Assembly: GCA_905221605.1 (NCBI GenBank)
Contig: CAJNDS010002370.1
Span: 186,001-250,000, forward strand
Source: Symbiodinium natans
Lineage: Eukaryota; Sar; Dinophyceae; Suessiales; Symbiodiniaceae
Reading direction: 5' to 3'
Length of the DNA: 64,000 nt
Part shown: one piece after another, positions 36,836 to 46,655 of the stretch
Layout of the letters: every line of letters begins with the position of its first letter
Position numbering within the stretch: position 1 is the first letter of the stretch
Notes under the pieces: generated by a model
What the model saw: only the letters and a program-made list of their open reading frames with translations
What the model was told of the DNA's origin: nothing
Database searches by the model: none
Program-made: the position numbers and the translations under genes

Positions 36836-38025
36836 CTAAGCGGGGTTGAACTCTGGGATCCGGGCAGCTCGCGCGCCCTCGAACTGGTGCCAAAAGGTGG
36901 TGTTATCCACACCTGGTGACCTTATCCACCTGAGGACCATGCTCTGACACTGTGGTTTGAGCAGGTCAAGCTCCGCCATTGCTTTCCAAAACCGTCGTGT
37001 CATCATCCGCAACGGCGGGAGTGCTTGTCCATTGGTTCCAGCGGCGACCATCCTTTTGGCCCCAATAGTCTTTGCCTCCACCGGGCGTCTTACCGCCCTT
37101 GTCCTTGCCTTTTCCTCGTCCTTTCCCCCATTGCTCAAGTCTGGCGAACTTTTGCGACTGGGCACCTTTGCCATCCCACATGGCTTGAGAGGGCTTTGTG
37201 CCCTCAGGACCTGCGCAAGGTAGACCGGGGCGTAACCCGGGATCGCTGGATCTTGCAGTCGGCTAAATGCCTTCTGCAGCCACTTCTCGTGAACCTTGTA
37301 GCTCAGGACACCGACCAAGTCAAAAGCTAGGCTGCGCCTCTGCATCGCAGGGTACGTTGCCATTTCTGTGCCCAGTTTAGCCTGGGCGGAGGAGGCCTTC
37401 TCCGTGATGGTGAGGTTTGCTCCTGAGGTGTCAAGCGCCAGCTCTTTGGTCCCTTTTGTCTGCAGCTCCTGCTGACGAGTCGGAATTCTTGACGGGCGCA
37501 GGTACTTGATGGAGTTGTGCTCCACCATCGTGGCGATAGCATCGTACACGGAGTGGGCTGGCTCCAAGTCATTCTTGATCTCGATCCCTGCCAGTCTGTT
37601 TGCTTGACACGTCATCCTCTGATGGCGCTCGGCCCCTGGCATGTGTCGAGCGATCGACTCGGGCTTCTGTCCCACCACCGATTTTAGATGAGACAGAGCC
37701 ATGGTCTGCGACTCGAAAAGCAGCCTCTTTGTCTGGGTCACCAGCGCCAAAGCTGGGTTGGCCTCCCCGACCTTGGCCAGGAGGGTCTCCACAGACGCAT
37801 CCGTGAGCGGCTGCCCGGCGGGGACGCTGCGTAAGCCGCCTGGCTTACAGTCTTGATTCCTTGCGCTACGAGTTTATTGATAACCGCTTCAACCATTCCC
37901 ACTCTGGGGAGCATGTTGTTTGAAGAAAGCCTCCGAATCTGCCACGCTGGCCGAACACTAGCTTCTCTACTCGGGCCCGGAGTCGCAAACTCGAGGCAAA
38001 AACTGCTCAAGCCCACCTTTGTCAC
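36836..38025 (-). pseudogene. DIRS-like gag region
   Basis: A 318-codon frame (37792-36836) continues, after one frame change near 37830, from a frame starting about 37912 (MVEAVINKLVAQGIKTVSQ). The content (GQPLTDASVETLLAK, KRLLFESQTMALSHLK, a basic Gly/Lys tract near 37050-37160 and a C-terminal helix) follows the gag-like N-terminal part of dinoflagellate DIRS polyproteins. The frame change falls in a CCCC run. It begins only about 50-150 bases after the recombinase frame ends. Confidence 0.55.
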
Positions 38026-38072
38026 TCGAAGAACATGCCTCTACAAAGCATCGCTTACACAAGACTGTACCT

Positions 38073-39579
38073 TCAAGAGTGTGGGTCACTCGGGATCTCT
38101 GTTAGGGACACTGCACCCGGCCTACGCAGGCGCACAACGGTTGCTTTGGTGTTTCTCACTGCCTCAAAACCGTCAGGCAAGGCCTGGCTGCCCGTCTCTT
38201 CCTCCAAGGACGTGGAACTTGCGGAGTCGGAATCGGAGCTGGGCTCGGGTGACAGGATCTCGGTCGGCACCAGGTCGGGACCCGAGCCTGCCGTGCCCTG
38301 CTCGTCCTCTGCTGCGTCATCACCCCCTCTCGCTTCGGTTTGCTGGTCTGTTTCAGCATCCACACTGACCTCTGCAGCCGCTTCTGGGCTGTGGCCATCG
38401 CCCTCGTTCTGACTCTTAGGTCCTGCTTCCGGAGCGCCGGGCCTTTGACTTGTCCTTTCCATTTGAAGCCACCTCTTGCGAAAGTTGGTGCCACACGATC
38501 AGGCTCCAGCCGTAGCTGCTGCCGGCTTCTCTTCCCGCAGATCGCCATCGCGTGCTTTCGAAATAATAACCGCTCCTGGTGGAATCTGGGAGAAAAGATC
38601 CTTCACGTATTTGCTGAAGCATTTGCTCCAGTTGACGGACTGGACCGCTCAAGGCATCGCGAGAGTAAGCCAAGTCACTCAAGGGTCCTGTGCTGTGGTG
38701 CGCCAGGAGCGTCTGCGTCTCACCGTGGACCCCGAACCGCCCAACACTGTGTGTTCAAGACAGTGCGAAGTCGTGCGCTGTCGGGTAGGGTCACTCCTCA
38801 GCAAGAGACCACGCAGCCAGTCTGACGCCTCCGCAGTATCTATGTGTCGCTTCAGGAAGGTCCCATCTGGCCCGGGCGCTGGCGAAAGCGCCCCGAGTGG
38901 TCGCCTTGTCAGGTCGATGCCCGCCAGTTGGGCGGCCCGGCGCCATTCAAGTGCCCAACAAAAATCCGGGCTGACACCCTGGATCGGTGCCATCAAGGGC
39001 ATGAACATCGCTTTCTTCTTCTTAGCTTGGCTGCTTTGCTTGACATGGCGGGACCTGGCTTCAACGTAGCCAACTGGGCATCCAGCTACTTCGGTCATGT
39101 CAAAGAATAGGCTGTCGATGCACGCTACATCGCTCCAGCAGTTCCGAGCAGGTCCGAGCAAAAATCTGGAAGCACATGACTCCTGCAGCAAACCTGTCAA
39201 TTGGATCAACGCCCTGCGCACGTATGGCTTCCTCCACCTGCCGAACCTCGCTGACTGTCAGGCCCCGGGCCTGATTCTGAGGCAAGTGCTCTCCCGCTGA
39301 CCTGTCTGCTGCTCCAACAATCCGTGGTGATAACACAGGCTCCAAGTTGTGACACCTCAGTACGTGTTGAAACAACCGGAGAGCTTGGACGACTCCCAGC
39401 GCTGCCAGCTTGCCCTTTGGCGGGACATCACCAAACAGAGCTCTACCCGGACCCCGACCGCCCGACCCCCACTGAGGGAAGGCGACAAGGTCGACGACCA
39501 TAACAGCCCGGCAGACAGAACGAACTTCTGTTGTCTTTTCCACGAGATGCGACAGTGAGCGGCGCAAGCGGGGAAACAT
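38073..39579 (-). pseudogene. DIRS-like tyrosine recombinase
   Basis: Three overlapping frames make up a recombinase. 39579-39100 carries the N-terminal part (LTVSEVRQVEEAI, DRFAAGVMCFQIFAR) up to the catalytic Arg region. 39221-38679 carries VEARSRHVKQSSQAKKKKA and TSEASDWLRGLL-like sequence, then TRQRTTSHCLEHT (box B, R..TSH). The next frame supplies LLAHHSTG and AYSRDALSGP, where Tyr of YSRD is the expected nucleophile, followed by an acidic tail to 38073. A short tandem duplication (CTGCTCGGA) causes the first frame change near 39135; a second lies near 38730. The catalytic R, H, H and Y are present in the pieces, but no single frame encodes them. Confidence 0.7.
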
Positions 39580-40279
39580 TTGAACACAGCTTCAGTGAAG
39601 TGAGCCTCTGCACGCATGCACTGCACGCAGCTCAAGGACGCGGGTACATGTCCACAGTGCATCCTCAAATATTAAAGAAGGGCGGGAGGGCTGGGGTTTC
39701 GAAAATATTTGAGCAGCGAAGCACTTCAGCATGCAAGAACAGCATACTGAAAAAATAGGAAGAAAAGCACGCATGCTCAAAACAAATCATGAAGACTGGA
39801 AAAAAACCCGCGGCGCACGCTGCGGGTATCCAAACAATATTGAATATTGCTTTCGGGCACAATCTCAAGAAAAGTTCCCCAAGGAAGAAGCAGCCTGCAT
39901 AATAACAGTGACATGAAACGTCCGCGAGCGGAAGTATTCCAACCCTAGGCCCTAGGCCCAAGGCCAAAGTGGGCATGAGAAGAGACCTGCCCACCTCTAA
40001 GGGACCCCAGACCGCCCACCCGGCCCACCCAAGGAAGGGGAAAAAGTGAAGTCCCTCTAAGATACACGAGCGTGGGACATCACCAAACAGCCCTACCCGG
40101 ACCCCGACCCCCACCCCGGGAAGGCGACAAGGTCGAAGACCATAACAGCAGACAGAACGAACTTCTGTTGTCTTTTCCACGAGATGCGACAGTGAGCGGC
40201 GCAAGCGGGGAAACATTTGAACACAGCTTCAGTGAAGTGAGCCTCTGCACGCGTGCACTGCACGCAGCTCAAGGACGCG
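39422..40279. repeat. Two direct 210-bp copies flanking 430 bp
   Basis: 39422-39642 and 40073-40279 are about 93% identical, differing mainly by small indels in C-rich runs. They flank a 430-bp piece with a short inverted repeat (CTCAAATATT...AATATTTGAG at about 39663/39704). The repeat lies between the RNase H and recombinase parts of the DIRS-like remnant. Confidence 0.8.
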
Positions 40280-40325
40280 AAGCATCAAGAGATCCCCCGC
40301 CGAAGGCCTATGCGGCCGATATGGC

Positions 40326-40672
40326 TCACTGCCACGGGTCTCGAGCCCTGAGCGTTTGGTCCTTAGGGACCTTGCACGCGGGACCGAACCAACCGTCCAC
40401 CTTTTGTTTCTTTGCCTCTTTGATTTCCTCGTAGAGCTCCTTCCCGGTCTCTATGATGTCATGGAAGACATAACCCCTGAAAGAGGCGAAATCAAAATGA
40501 CATCTAAGCTGTGGGTTGAAAGAGGAAAATCACCATTGCTCACGGCGTCAGCCAGCTTGTTTTGAAGACGCGGCGTCCAGCGCGCAAAGAGAAGGCACTT
40601 CTTGTCCTGCAACTGGCAAGCCAGCTCCATTAACGCCGCGCAAAGCGGCCATTTGGTAGTAAGCCACCGTTT
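40326..40672 (-). pseudogene. DIRS-like RNase H, 3' half (split by copia insertion)
   Basis: Immediately after the copia element the minus strand resumes TIKRWLTTKWPLCAALMELA, then FARWTPRLQNKLADAVSNGDF, a typical RNase H C-terminus with the final Asp of ADAVSNGDF. One base change of frame at about 40530 leads to SSFNPQLRCHFDFASFRGY and a stop at 40326. It joins to the 5' half at 48713-49245. Confidence 0.75.
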
Positions 40673-40677
40673 GATGG
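40673..40677. repeat. Target-site duplication (right of element, minus-strand sense)
   Basis: GATGG (CCATC on the minus strand) directly abuts the LTR and is repeated at 48713-48717. A 5-bp duplication is the norm for LTR retrotransposon integrases. Confidence 0.9.
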
Positions 40678-40808
40678 TGCTAACATTTTGAACACTCAAA
40701 GGCCTGCGGAGTCACTCAAGATTCATCGGGCTCAACTACAGGGAGCAAAGTAAAAACACAAATTAGTACAACAAAATGTGGGCTTCTACACAAACGGAAA
40801 TCTTAGCA
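40678..40808 (-). repeat. 3' LTR (131 bp)
   Basis: It begins TGCTAAGATTTCCG and ends TTAGCA in the sense orientation. It is identical to the 5' LTR except for two missing single bases near its start. It is unusually short for a copia LTR. Confidence 0.92.
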
Positions 40809-40818
40809 CCCCGCCTCA
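40809..40818 (-). promoter_or_regulatory. Polypurine tract
   Basis: GAGGCGGGG (minus strand) directly precedes the 3' LTR, the expected position for the primer of plus-strand DNA synthesis. It is short and has one C. Confidence 0.6.
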
Positions 40819-41318
40819 CAGTGCTTCGAGGTTCGGAGTATCTGTGTACATAAGGATTTCCGCCCACATTGACTTCAACAAACCAGACAACTTAGCTCAG
40901 GCTCCCTTTCGACTACGGTCAGCTGTTTCGCTGATCTGCCCTAGCCAGCTCAAGGCCTTTGTGACAGCTGCTGCTTTTGAGCAGGAAGTTCAACTACGCT
41001 ACGGCTGAACTACGGAATGCATGCTTGTTTGCCCAAGCGGAGGCCACAGGCAACAGAGTTGCCATCACTTAGCCATTGAGGCTCGTAGTAAAAAGATTGT
41101 GATGGCCTAGCTGCCATCGCACGAGAGATGAGTCGGCTACTCAAATCAAGGCATTCGGAGTAACACATTCGAAGTGCGGCATAAAAGGGATTGGTTCCAA
41201 AATGGAACATAACAAGTTTCGGCTAGCCCGGGCAAAGTCAAAAAGCATCATGAGCATTACCAAGCATAGCACAACAAGTTGTTGGGTTCGGATTGCCAAT
41301 CTACTGCATGTCATCGCG

Positions 41319-41828
41319 TCAGGGTCTGCACACTCGGCACGGTGTGTAACCCTTCTCCACTGCTTCTCTGCGGCTGATTTCCGTCACTCCATCTGAATGC
41401 TTCAGCTTGGTGCATGCGATGCGATGGAACGCATAGCCTTGTCTCGTGGATACCCAGACATCGGGCACTCGGGCCGGTCTAGCAGCTGCCTTGGGGCGCC
41501 AACGGGCTTGCGGCACCTCCTCGATGACTTCGGAACTCTCGGATGCTGCATGCTCGTCACTTCCTCGAGCTTGCTCATCACGGTTCCGCGGACTCGACTT
41601 TGCCTTTGACCTGGCACCTCTGGCTGCTGCCTTTCTGTGCTCTTCAGGCACATCACTATCATCAGAACCAAGAGGCAAAGGCCGGGCAGGCGTTCCTGGA
41701 GCACTTTCCTCTGGTGCTTTCAGCACTTTGTGAAACCGACCGGCAGTACCCGTGCGTGGACCTTTGCTCAACCTTACATCGGCTTCTACGTAGTTTGCGT
41801 AGTTTCCAACCTGCAATTGCACCGACAA
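41319..41828 (-). CDS. Copia C-terminal ORF with Cys-rich motif
   Basis: Following RNase H, in a different frame, about 169 codons encode a low-complexity charged linker (SDDSDVPEEHRKAAARGARS) and then a compact end: VWVSTRQGYAFHRIACTKLK, SRREAVEKGYTPCRVCRP. The arrangement H-x3-C ... G-Y-x-P-C-x-x-C resembles small zinc-binding domains seen at the ends of some polyproteins. It is not part of the standard copia gene set. Whether it is made as a fusion or separately is unknown. Confidence 0.55.
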   Translation of the reverse strand: MSVQLQVGNYANYVEADVRLSKGPRTGTAGRFHKVLKAPEESAPGTPARPLPLGSDDSDVPEEHRKAAARGARSKAKSSPRNRDEQARGSDEHAASESSEVIEEVPQARWRPKAAARPARVPDVWVSTRQGYAFHRIACTKLKHSDGVTEISRREAVEKGYTPCRVCRP

Positions 41829-41846
41829 TGCTTCTGGCTCATGATG

Positions 41847-43436
41847 TCAGCAACAGCCAGATGCGGCAAACATGCAAACGATGAGCAACATCACTTGCAA
41901 CCCAGCGCTTGCGACGGACGGATACTGGCTCAAAAATTCCCCGAAGCACTCAAGAACTGTGAAGCAAAACATCAGGCACTGATGGAACAATCCTGTGTTC
42001 TCATCACTGTCGTCATCCTGATCAGGCTGACCAGACGATGGCGTCATCTGAAGTGCAAGAAGCATGATCGACAGCATCTGAGCACTTGCTTCACCACGTT
42101 TGGCAAAATGCTTCAAGTCACGACACACTGCTCTGACTGCACGTGCATTCTCGATCATGGCTGCATGCGCTTGTCCAAGAGGGGCATAGCCGTTGTCTGC
42201 ATCTTTGATGCCCATAAGCCCCAAAAGGTATTCGGTGCGACCTGGGTTCAAGTACTTGGTACCCACATCACTCACGTTGCAAGCCGTCTCAACCGGGACT
42301 ACATTTACCAAACCATCAGCTACTTTGGACTGCAACCATAACAGTTTACCGTCAAGGTGGCGCACACGTCCAACACCTGTGCGCATGCATATCGCACGCG
42401 CTGCGGCGTTGTCGATTAGCAGCTGGATGGGTGCAACGGGCCCGAACATGAAGGTCACGGCGCGATGCAACAGGATGGCGTCGATGCAGCCACCGACTGC
42501 ACTGTGGAATTCACTCTCTGCAGATGACAAGGAAACCACCTGCGTGCGCGATGAGGCATGAAGGAGCTGTGAGTTCAGCAGCACCACGCATCCAGACACG
42601 CTCCGGCGTGTCAGCCGGCAACCACTCCAGTCTGAGTCAGTGTAGCACTCAACGATATGTTCAGCCTTCTGGACCTTAAGGCCTACACCGACTGCCGGTG
42701 TGGAAATGACCAAACGATGATGCTCATGCTGGGCCAAGTACGAAACCAGGTGCTTAAGCAGCTTCCAGGTGCCATATGTCGGCTTCTGCATGAACCCTGC
42801 CAGGAACCTTATGCTGAACTGGCATGCAACGGTATCGGACTGCAAATCGAGTAAGATGCCCGTTGCGGACCGGTATGTGGATGCCATGTCGCTTGGCAGC
42901 TCGGTGTCACCAGGGTCATCGGTCGGCAATCTACCTGAAGGAAACGGGGTTTTCCTGGGCCGAAGTTTGGCACCTTTGAGGTTGCACAACTCGAGCAGTT
43001 TATCCACATGCTTAGGTGGCACCTGAATCTCCAATTCAGTGTCCGAAATCAAGCGATGCACTCGTTTTAGGAACGTCAATTCGTCCCCAATGTCTTTGAT
43101 CCACTGTACAGCGATGGTGTAGCGCTCACTTAGCTTTGCAACGACATGTTCAAGCGTATCACCGTGGGCAGTTGCAAGAAGGTCATCAACATGCATGAGG
43201 CCTCCCCCAGTGGCACCTGGGTTCGGCTCAAACTCCCCGCCTGCGCCTTCACTGCTTTCACTTGGAGGCATACGGAACAGCGATGGCATCTCAGGAAAAG
43301 GTTGTACACAGCATTGGCTAACCAGCACATCCTGGAAATCCCGAAACCATCTTGCAGAGCCGTCACGCTGTCCCGGCAGGCATTTGTGTAATTTAAACCA
43401 GACCACTACACCATTACCCACCTTAACTGACGTCAC
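41847..43436 (-). CDS. Copia RT (C-terminal part) and RNase H
   Basis: The frame contains the second half of RT: LHKCLPGQRDGSARWF, then GGLMHVDDLLATA, the copia active-site box (usually YVDD; here HVDD), and later the thumb with YRSATGILLDLQ. RNase H follows with CYTDSDWSG, VSGCVVLLNSQLLHASSRT, SLSSAESEF and LLIDNAAARAI, so the catalytic D, E and D are kept. It ends with a hydrophobic stretch and a stop at 41847. The first half of RT is in another frame upstream. Joining region: the upstream frame ends DAYLTEVKRLIR and some RT sequence seems to be missing. Confidence 0.8.
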   Translation of the reverse strand: MTSVKVGNGVVVWFKLHKCLPGQRDGSARWFRDFQDVLVSQCCVQPFPEMPSLFRMPPSESSEGAGGEFEPNPGATGGGLMHVDDLLATAHGDTLEHVVAKLSERYTIAVQWIKDIGDELTFLKRVHRLISDTELEIQVPPKHVDKLLELCNLKGAKLRPRKTPFPSGRLPTDDPGDTELPSDMASTYRSATGILLDLQSDTVACQFSIRFLAGFMQKPTYGTWKLLKHLVSYLAQHEHHRLVISTPAVGVGLKVQKAEHIVECYTDSDWSGCRLTRRSVSGCVVLLNSQLLHASSRTQVVSLSSAESEFHSAVGGCIDAILLHRAVTFMFGPVAPIQLLIDNAAARAICMRTGVGRVRHLDGKLLWLQSKVADGLVNVVPVETACNVSDVGTKYLNPGRTEYLLGLMGIKDADNGYAPLGQAHAAMIENARAVRAVCRDLKHFAKRGEASAQMLSIMLLALQMTPSSGQPDQDDDSDENTGLFHQCLMFCFTVLECFGEFLSQYPSVASAGLQVMLLIVCMFAASGCC

Positions 43437-44520
43437 CGTATCAACCTCTTGACTTCAGTCAAGTAGGCGTCGCTCACGTCGAGCGACAGCATATGCCATC
43501 CCTGGCTCCGGTGTGTCATGTACAGGGCCGGTACGAGCCTTGTGGTTAGACTGCTCGAAGCTGGCGAGTATAACCCAGTGCGTCCTGGGCCCAGGAAGTG
43601 GTATTCCCGGGCTACTAGGCGGGCACGTCGAATCCACCCGAACGATTTCAAACGCCATGTCACCACGAATTTCGTGGTCAGGGTCCTGTGTCCCGGGATC
43701 GGACCATCGACTTGGGCCAAGACTTTCATGCGCCCGAGCCGCTGCAGCTCGTACTCCATGGCGATCTGATCGATGCGTGCCAACTCTTCGTCGGAAAGTT
43801 CCGGTTCACCGTGGTCCAAAGGAAGTATCAAGGATTGGGGCATGTCAAGGGTTTGCTCTTGTCCATCATCAGCAATCTCAAGATCACCGTCACCAAGATC
43901 CGCCTCGATGTCTTCATCAGGTGATTCGCCATCCACATGATAAAACTCCTGGTCTCCAATTTTCGTGACTGCCATCAGACGAAGCTTCTTTCGCACAGGC
44001 GCAGGCTCACTGCTTCCGGGCGCAACATGATCTGCAGGGGTCTCGGGAGGACTACGGCCAGCCTGATTAGAACCACTAGACCCACTGGAACTAGAACCAC
44101 TAGGGCTGGCCCCTACACCCGCAGGGCTTGGTTCTGGCATTGCGACATCTTCATTGACTGCATCAGCTGAGGCAATCCCCGCCTGGTGAGGCGTTGGGGG
44201 CTCTGGCGTTCCCGCTGCAATGCTTGGACGAGGCAATTGAGGAACAAGTTCGGAAAGCATTGCGTCGTCAGGCAGGAGCCGCTGCTCTGGTGGAGGTGCC
44301 TCGGGCGGCACCACCTCTGCGTTGACAGCTGGCCCGTCATCACCCGCAGGTGTACGCTGCGCACGTGCTTGTCCAACATGGCCGGCGAGGAAAGCTGCTT
44401 GCGAGTATGGCATCTCTCGCAACACAGTGCAAAGCTCATCACTGAAACGCTCGGGGATGCGTCTCACGACCAAGAAGCCTCCAGGCGTCACGCCGACATA
44501 ATGCTTCCTCTCGAAGGCCT
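43433..44520 (-). pseudogene. Copia post-integrase region and N-terminal RT
   Basis: From the inversion breakpoint near 44520 the frame reads HYVGVTPGGFLVVRRIPERF, the region after the integrase core, then a Pro/Ser-rich acidic linker. RT starts at about 43790 (MEYELQRLGRMKVLAQVDG), with the conserved WRLKSFGWIRRARLVAREY and MLSLDVSDAYL (first catalytic Asp). A stop at 43433 then separates it from the rest of RT by a frameshift or small deletion. Frame continuing upstream to 44740 is the antisense of the inverted block and is not real coding sequence. Confidence 0.75.
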
Positions 44521-45024
44521 CAACGAAGATCGTGATGCGATTGAAGATCAGGGTGCAAGCATTGGACATGACGAAAATCAAGAGAGTGACGAGCAAAGAG
44601 CTGCAAATCCGAATGCTGAGTATGTTGCGGTTGACGGCGTACGTCTGAACATGGACTGCACTTTGGCCACCCTTAGGGCAGCATGCGTTACGCTTGGATT
44701 GGGCAAGAGCGGGGGGAAAAGCAACGGTCCTCAAACGCATGCAGGACCACCTTCGCCGGCATGAGCTTTTGGAAAGGCATCATGCAGAAGCCGACGACGG
44801 CGCAGCTGTGCCACGTGAGCAAGCGCCGGTTCGCATGCCCACCGATGAGCAGAGGCGTGCTCATTCCTTGACACATGTTCCTTATGAAGCCTGGTGTCCG
44901 TTTTGTGTCCAGTTCCGTGCTCGCAGCGATCGACATGAAAGGTCAGGTGGCAGTGAACGTACATGTTCCACGTTGTCCTTTGACTTTGCTTACACTGGTC
45001 GTCCGAAGGACCCCGCAAAGAAGC
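44520..45024 (+). pseudogene. Inverted block: pre-integrase and integrase N-terminus
   Basis: This block reads on the plus strand, opposite to the rest of the element. It encodes LEGLNEDRDAIEDQGASIG, VDGVRLNMDCTLATLRAAC, RRHELLERHHAEADDG, then SLTHVPYEAWCPFCVQFRAR (the HHCC zinc-binding part of integrase) and the start of the core, CSTLSFDFAYTGRPKDP, ending at AAGCTT. One frame change lies near 44715. In an intact element it would lie in this place but in the opposite orientation, followed by the core that is now inside gag. Confidence 0.8.
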
Positions 45025-46655
45025 TTGTGGTCCCCTTCAGGGAACAGGTCAAGCATGTTCACACGGGCGGAAGTGGCAATGGTGATGATCTCATGCAACC
45101 TTTCAATCCCTTGGTGAGGCAAAGCACTCTCAGGATCATCAAGACGTGCCACTTCTGCATTCAGCTCGTGCAACTTCCAACCTTGTGGCCCATTTATGAG
45201 CGTCGTACGAAACCTGACATCATGCGCTGCAAGAGCAGTAGCACAGTCGATCAAGCACGAAGAGTTGCATCGGTTGGCATGCACACCTTCAGACAACACC
45301 TGGAACCTCTCGGTGAGTGCAAGGAACGGACCATGAAGCTGCAAAGCGCGCACATCACAGGTGGGGTCACTCATCACAACACGGATGTCACCACGCACAC
45401 ACAAGGAATTTTGCTTCAGGTACACAGGAATCTTGATGCCATCGCGTTCAAGCACAAGATTGTCGTCTTGATCTCTGCCAACACTCCACCCGACACGGTA
45501 GAGCTTGCCGAGTGACAACAGGGGACTCGTCACAGGTGCAATGAGCCAGCGATCCTTCACAGATGCACCGCTGAGCGCAAGGACGGCCTCACGGATGCCA
45601 TGCGATTTCAGAGGGTTTCCCTGAGCATCCCGGTACCAGTGGTTGGAAGATGCAACCTTGCGACCCACATTGGCATAGGCGCCTGAGTCCAACACGATTT
45701 CCACCTGCTGGTGGAGCACATGGTCACCTTGCCACTGGAGGGCACGCACATCACCCGGTGGAACAGGCTCCTGGGTATCATCGTCCCATGACAACCAGTG
45801 TGCATCATCATCACTATATGTCATGTCGTAGCACACACACGAAGAAGGACACATGGAATGCTGCGCGGGCGCTTGAACAGGTGGAGGCCGAATCTCGCGA
45901 TTTCCTTGAAAATCGGACAATTTCGCCTGGGAGGGCGGAATCTCGGGTTTTTGCTGGAAAACGGACAATTTCGCCTGGGGCGGAATCTCGGGTTTTCCCT
46001 GGAAAACGGACAATTTCGCCTGGGGCGTCCTGGCTGAGAACCCAAGAGGAGAGTTTGCAACCGCATGGGCTCCCAGCAGAGGAGCACTTCCTGAGATGGC
46101 ACAGACCTCCATGGCCCTGGAGGCTCGGGCATGCAAAGCGCTAACAAGCTGCACAAACTCATCGTTGCGCCCATCACGCACCATGCGCACATGCCCATCA
46201 CTTGCATCCAGCTGGCAAAGGTCAACTTCAACACGGCGCACAGAGCCCGGGACTGCAGTGCTGGACGACGGCACCGCGGAGGATGTCGCGGCTTGCGAAG
46301 CAGAGCCACCCACCGAGGTGACAGTCGTGGATGTCTCAGCGCCGACGACCTGATTCACTGAGGACTGACCCTTAGATCTCCAGCACTCCTGCGCATAGTG
46401 GCCCTTGCGCCCGCAATTGAAACACTCAATTTGCGACTTGTCGGCCTTGCCTTTGCCCTTGCCTTTACCTTTCTCATCTTTGCCACCTCCCTTTTTATCC
46501 TTGCCCTTAGGTTTCCCTTTAGGATTCTTGCCTCCATCACCCTTAGGCACCCTTGCCTTTAGAGTTTCCGCGACCACCTTTGCGCTTACCCTTCTGAACT
46601 GCATCCACTTCCATTGGCACGACATCAGGATTGACAGGAGGGTCCACGATGCCAA
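44943..46655 (-). CDS. Copia nucleocapsid and protease
   Basis: The frame opens with a Lys/Gly-rich tract and then a CCHC zinc knuckle CFNCGRKGHYAQEC (about 46426-46385). A Ser/Thr linker, three tandem copies of a QAKLSVFQGKPEIPP-like peptide and an aspartic protease follow; the protease active site is VLDSGAYANVG (about 45697-45665). Sequence after the protease (RTTLINGPQGWKLHELNAEV, LFPEGDHKLL) runs to the inversion breakpoint at about 45024; the last 27 codons beyond it are antisense to the inverted block. It is entered from gag by a +1 shift. Confidence 0.75.
   Translation of the reverse strand: MASWTLLSILMSCQWKWMQFRRVSAKVVAETLKARVPKGDGGKNPKGKPKGKDKKGGGKDEKGKGKGKGKADKSQIECFNCGRKGHYAQECWRSKGQSSVNQVVGAETSTTVTSVGGSASQAATSSAVPSSSTAVPGSVRRVEVDLCQLDASDGHVRMVRDGRNDEFVQLVSALHARASRAMEVCAISGSAPLLGAHAVANSPLGFSARTPQAKLSVFQGKPEIPPQAKLSVFQQKPEIPPSQAKLSDFQGNREIRPPPVQAPAQHSMCPSSCVCYDMTYSDDDAHWLSWDDDTQEPVPPGDVRALQWQGDHVLHQQVEIVLDSGAYANVGRKVASSNHWYRDAQGNPLKSHGIREAVLALSGASVKDRWLIAPVTSPLLSLGKLYRVGWSVGRDQDDNLVLERDGIKIPVYLKQNSLCVRGDIRVVMSDPTCDVRALQLHGPFLALTERFQVLSEGVHANRCNSSCLIDCATALAAHDVRFRTTLINGPQGWKLHELNAEVARLDDPESALPHQGIERLHEIITIATSARVNMLDLFPEGDHKLLCGVLRTTSVSKVKGQRGTCTFTAT
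45889..46026 (-). repeat. Three tandem peptide-coding repeats in the copia ORF
   Basis: Three units of about 45-51 bases encode variants of QAKLSVFQGKPEIPP between the zinc knuckle and protease. The units are in frame, and two are almost identical. Confidence 0.85.

Noticed and set aside
37853-39069. Plus-strand ORFs across the DIRS gag and recombinase
   Set aside because: They are antisense shadows; recombinase motifs (TSH, HHSTG, YSRD) are on the minus strand.
44186-44764. 192-residue plus-strand ORF as a separate gene
   Set aside because: Its left part is antisense to the post-integrase region; only the part from about 44520 is real, as the inverted pre-integrase block.
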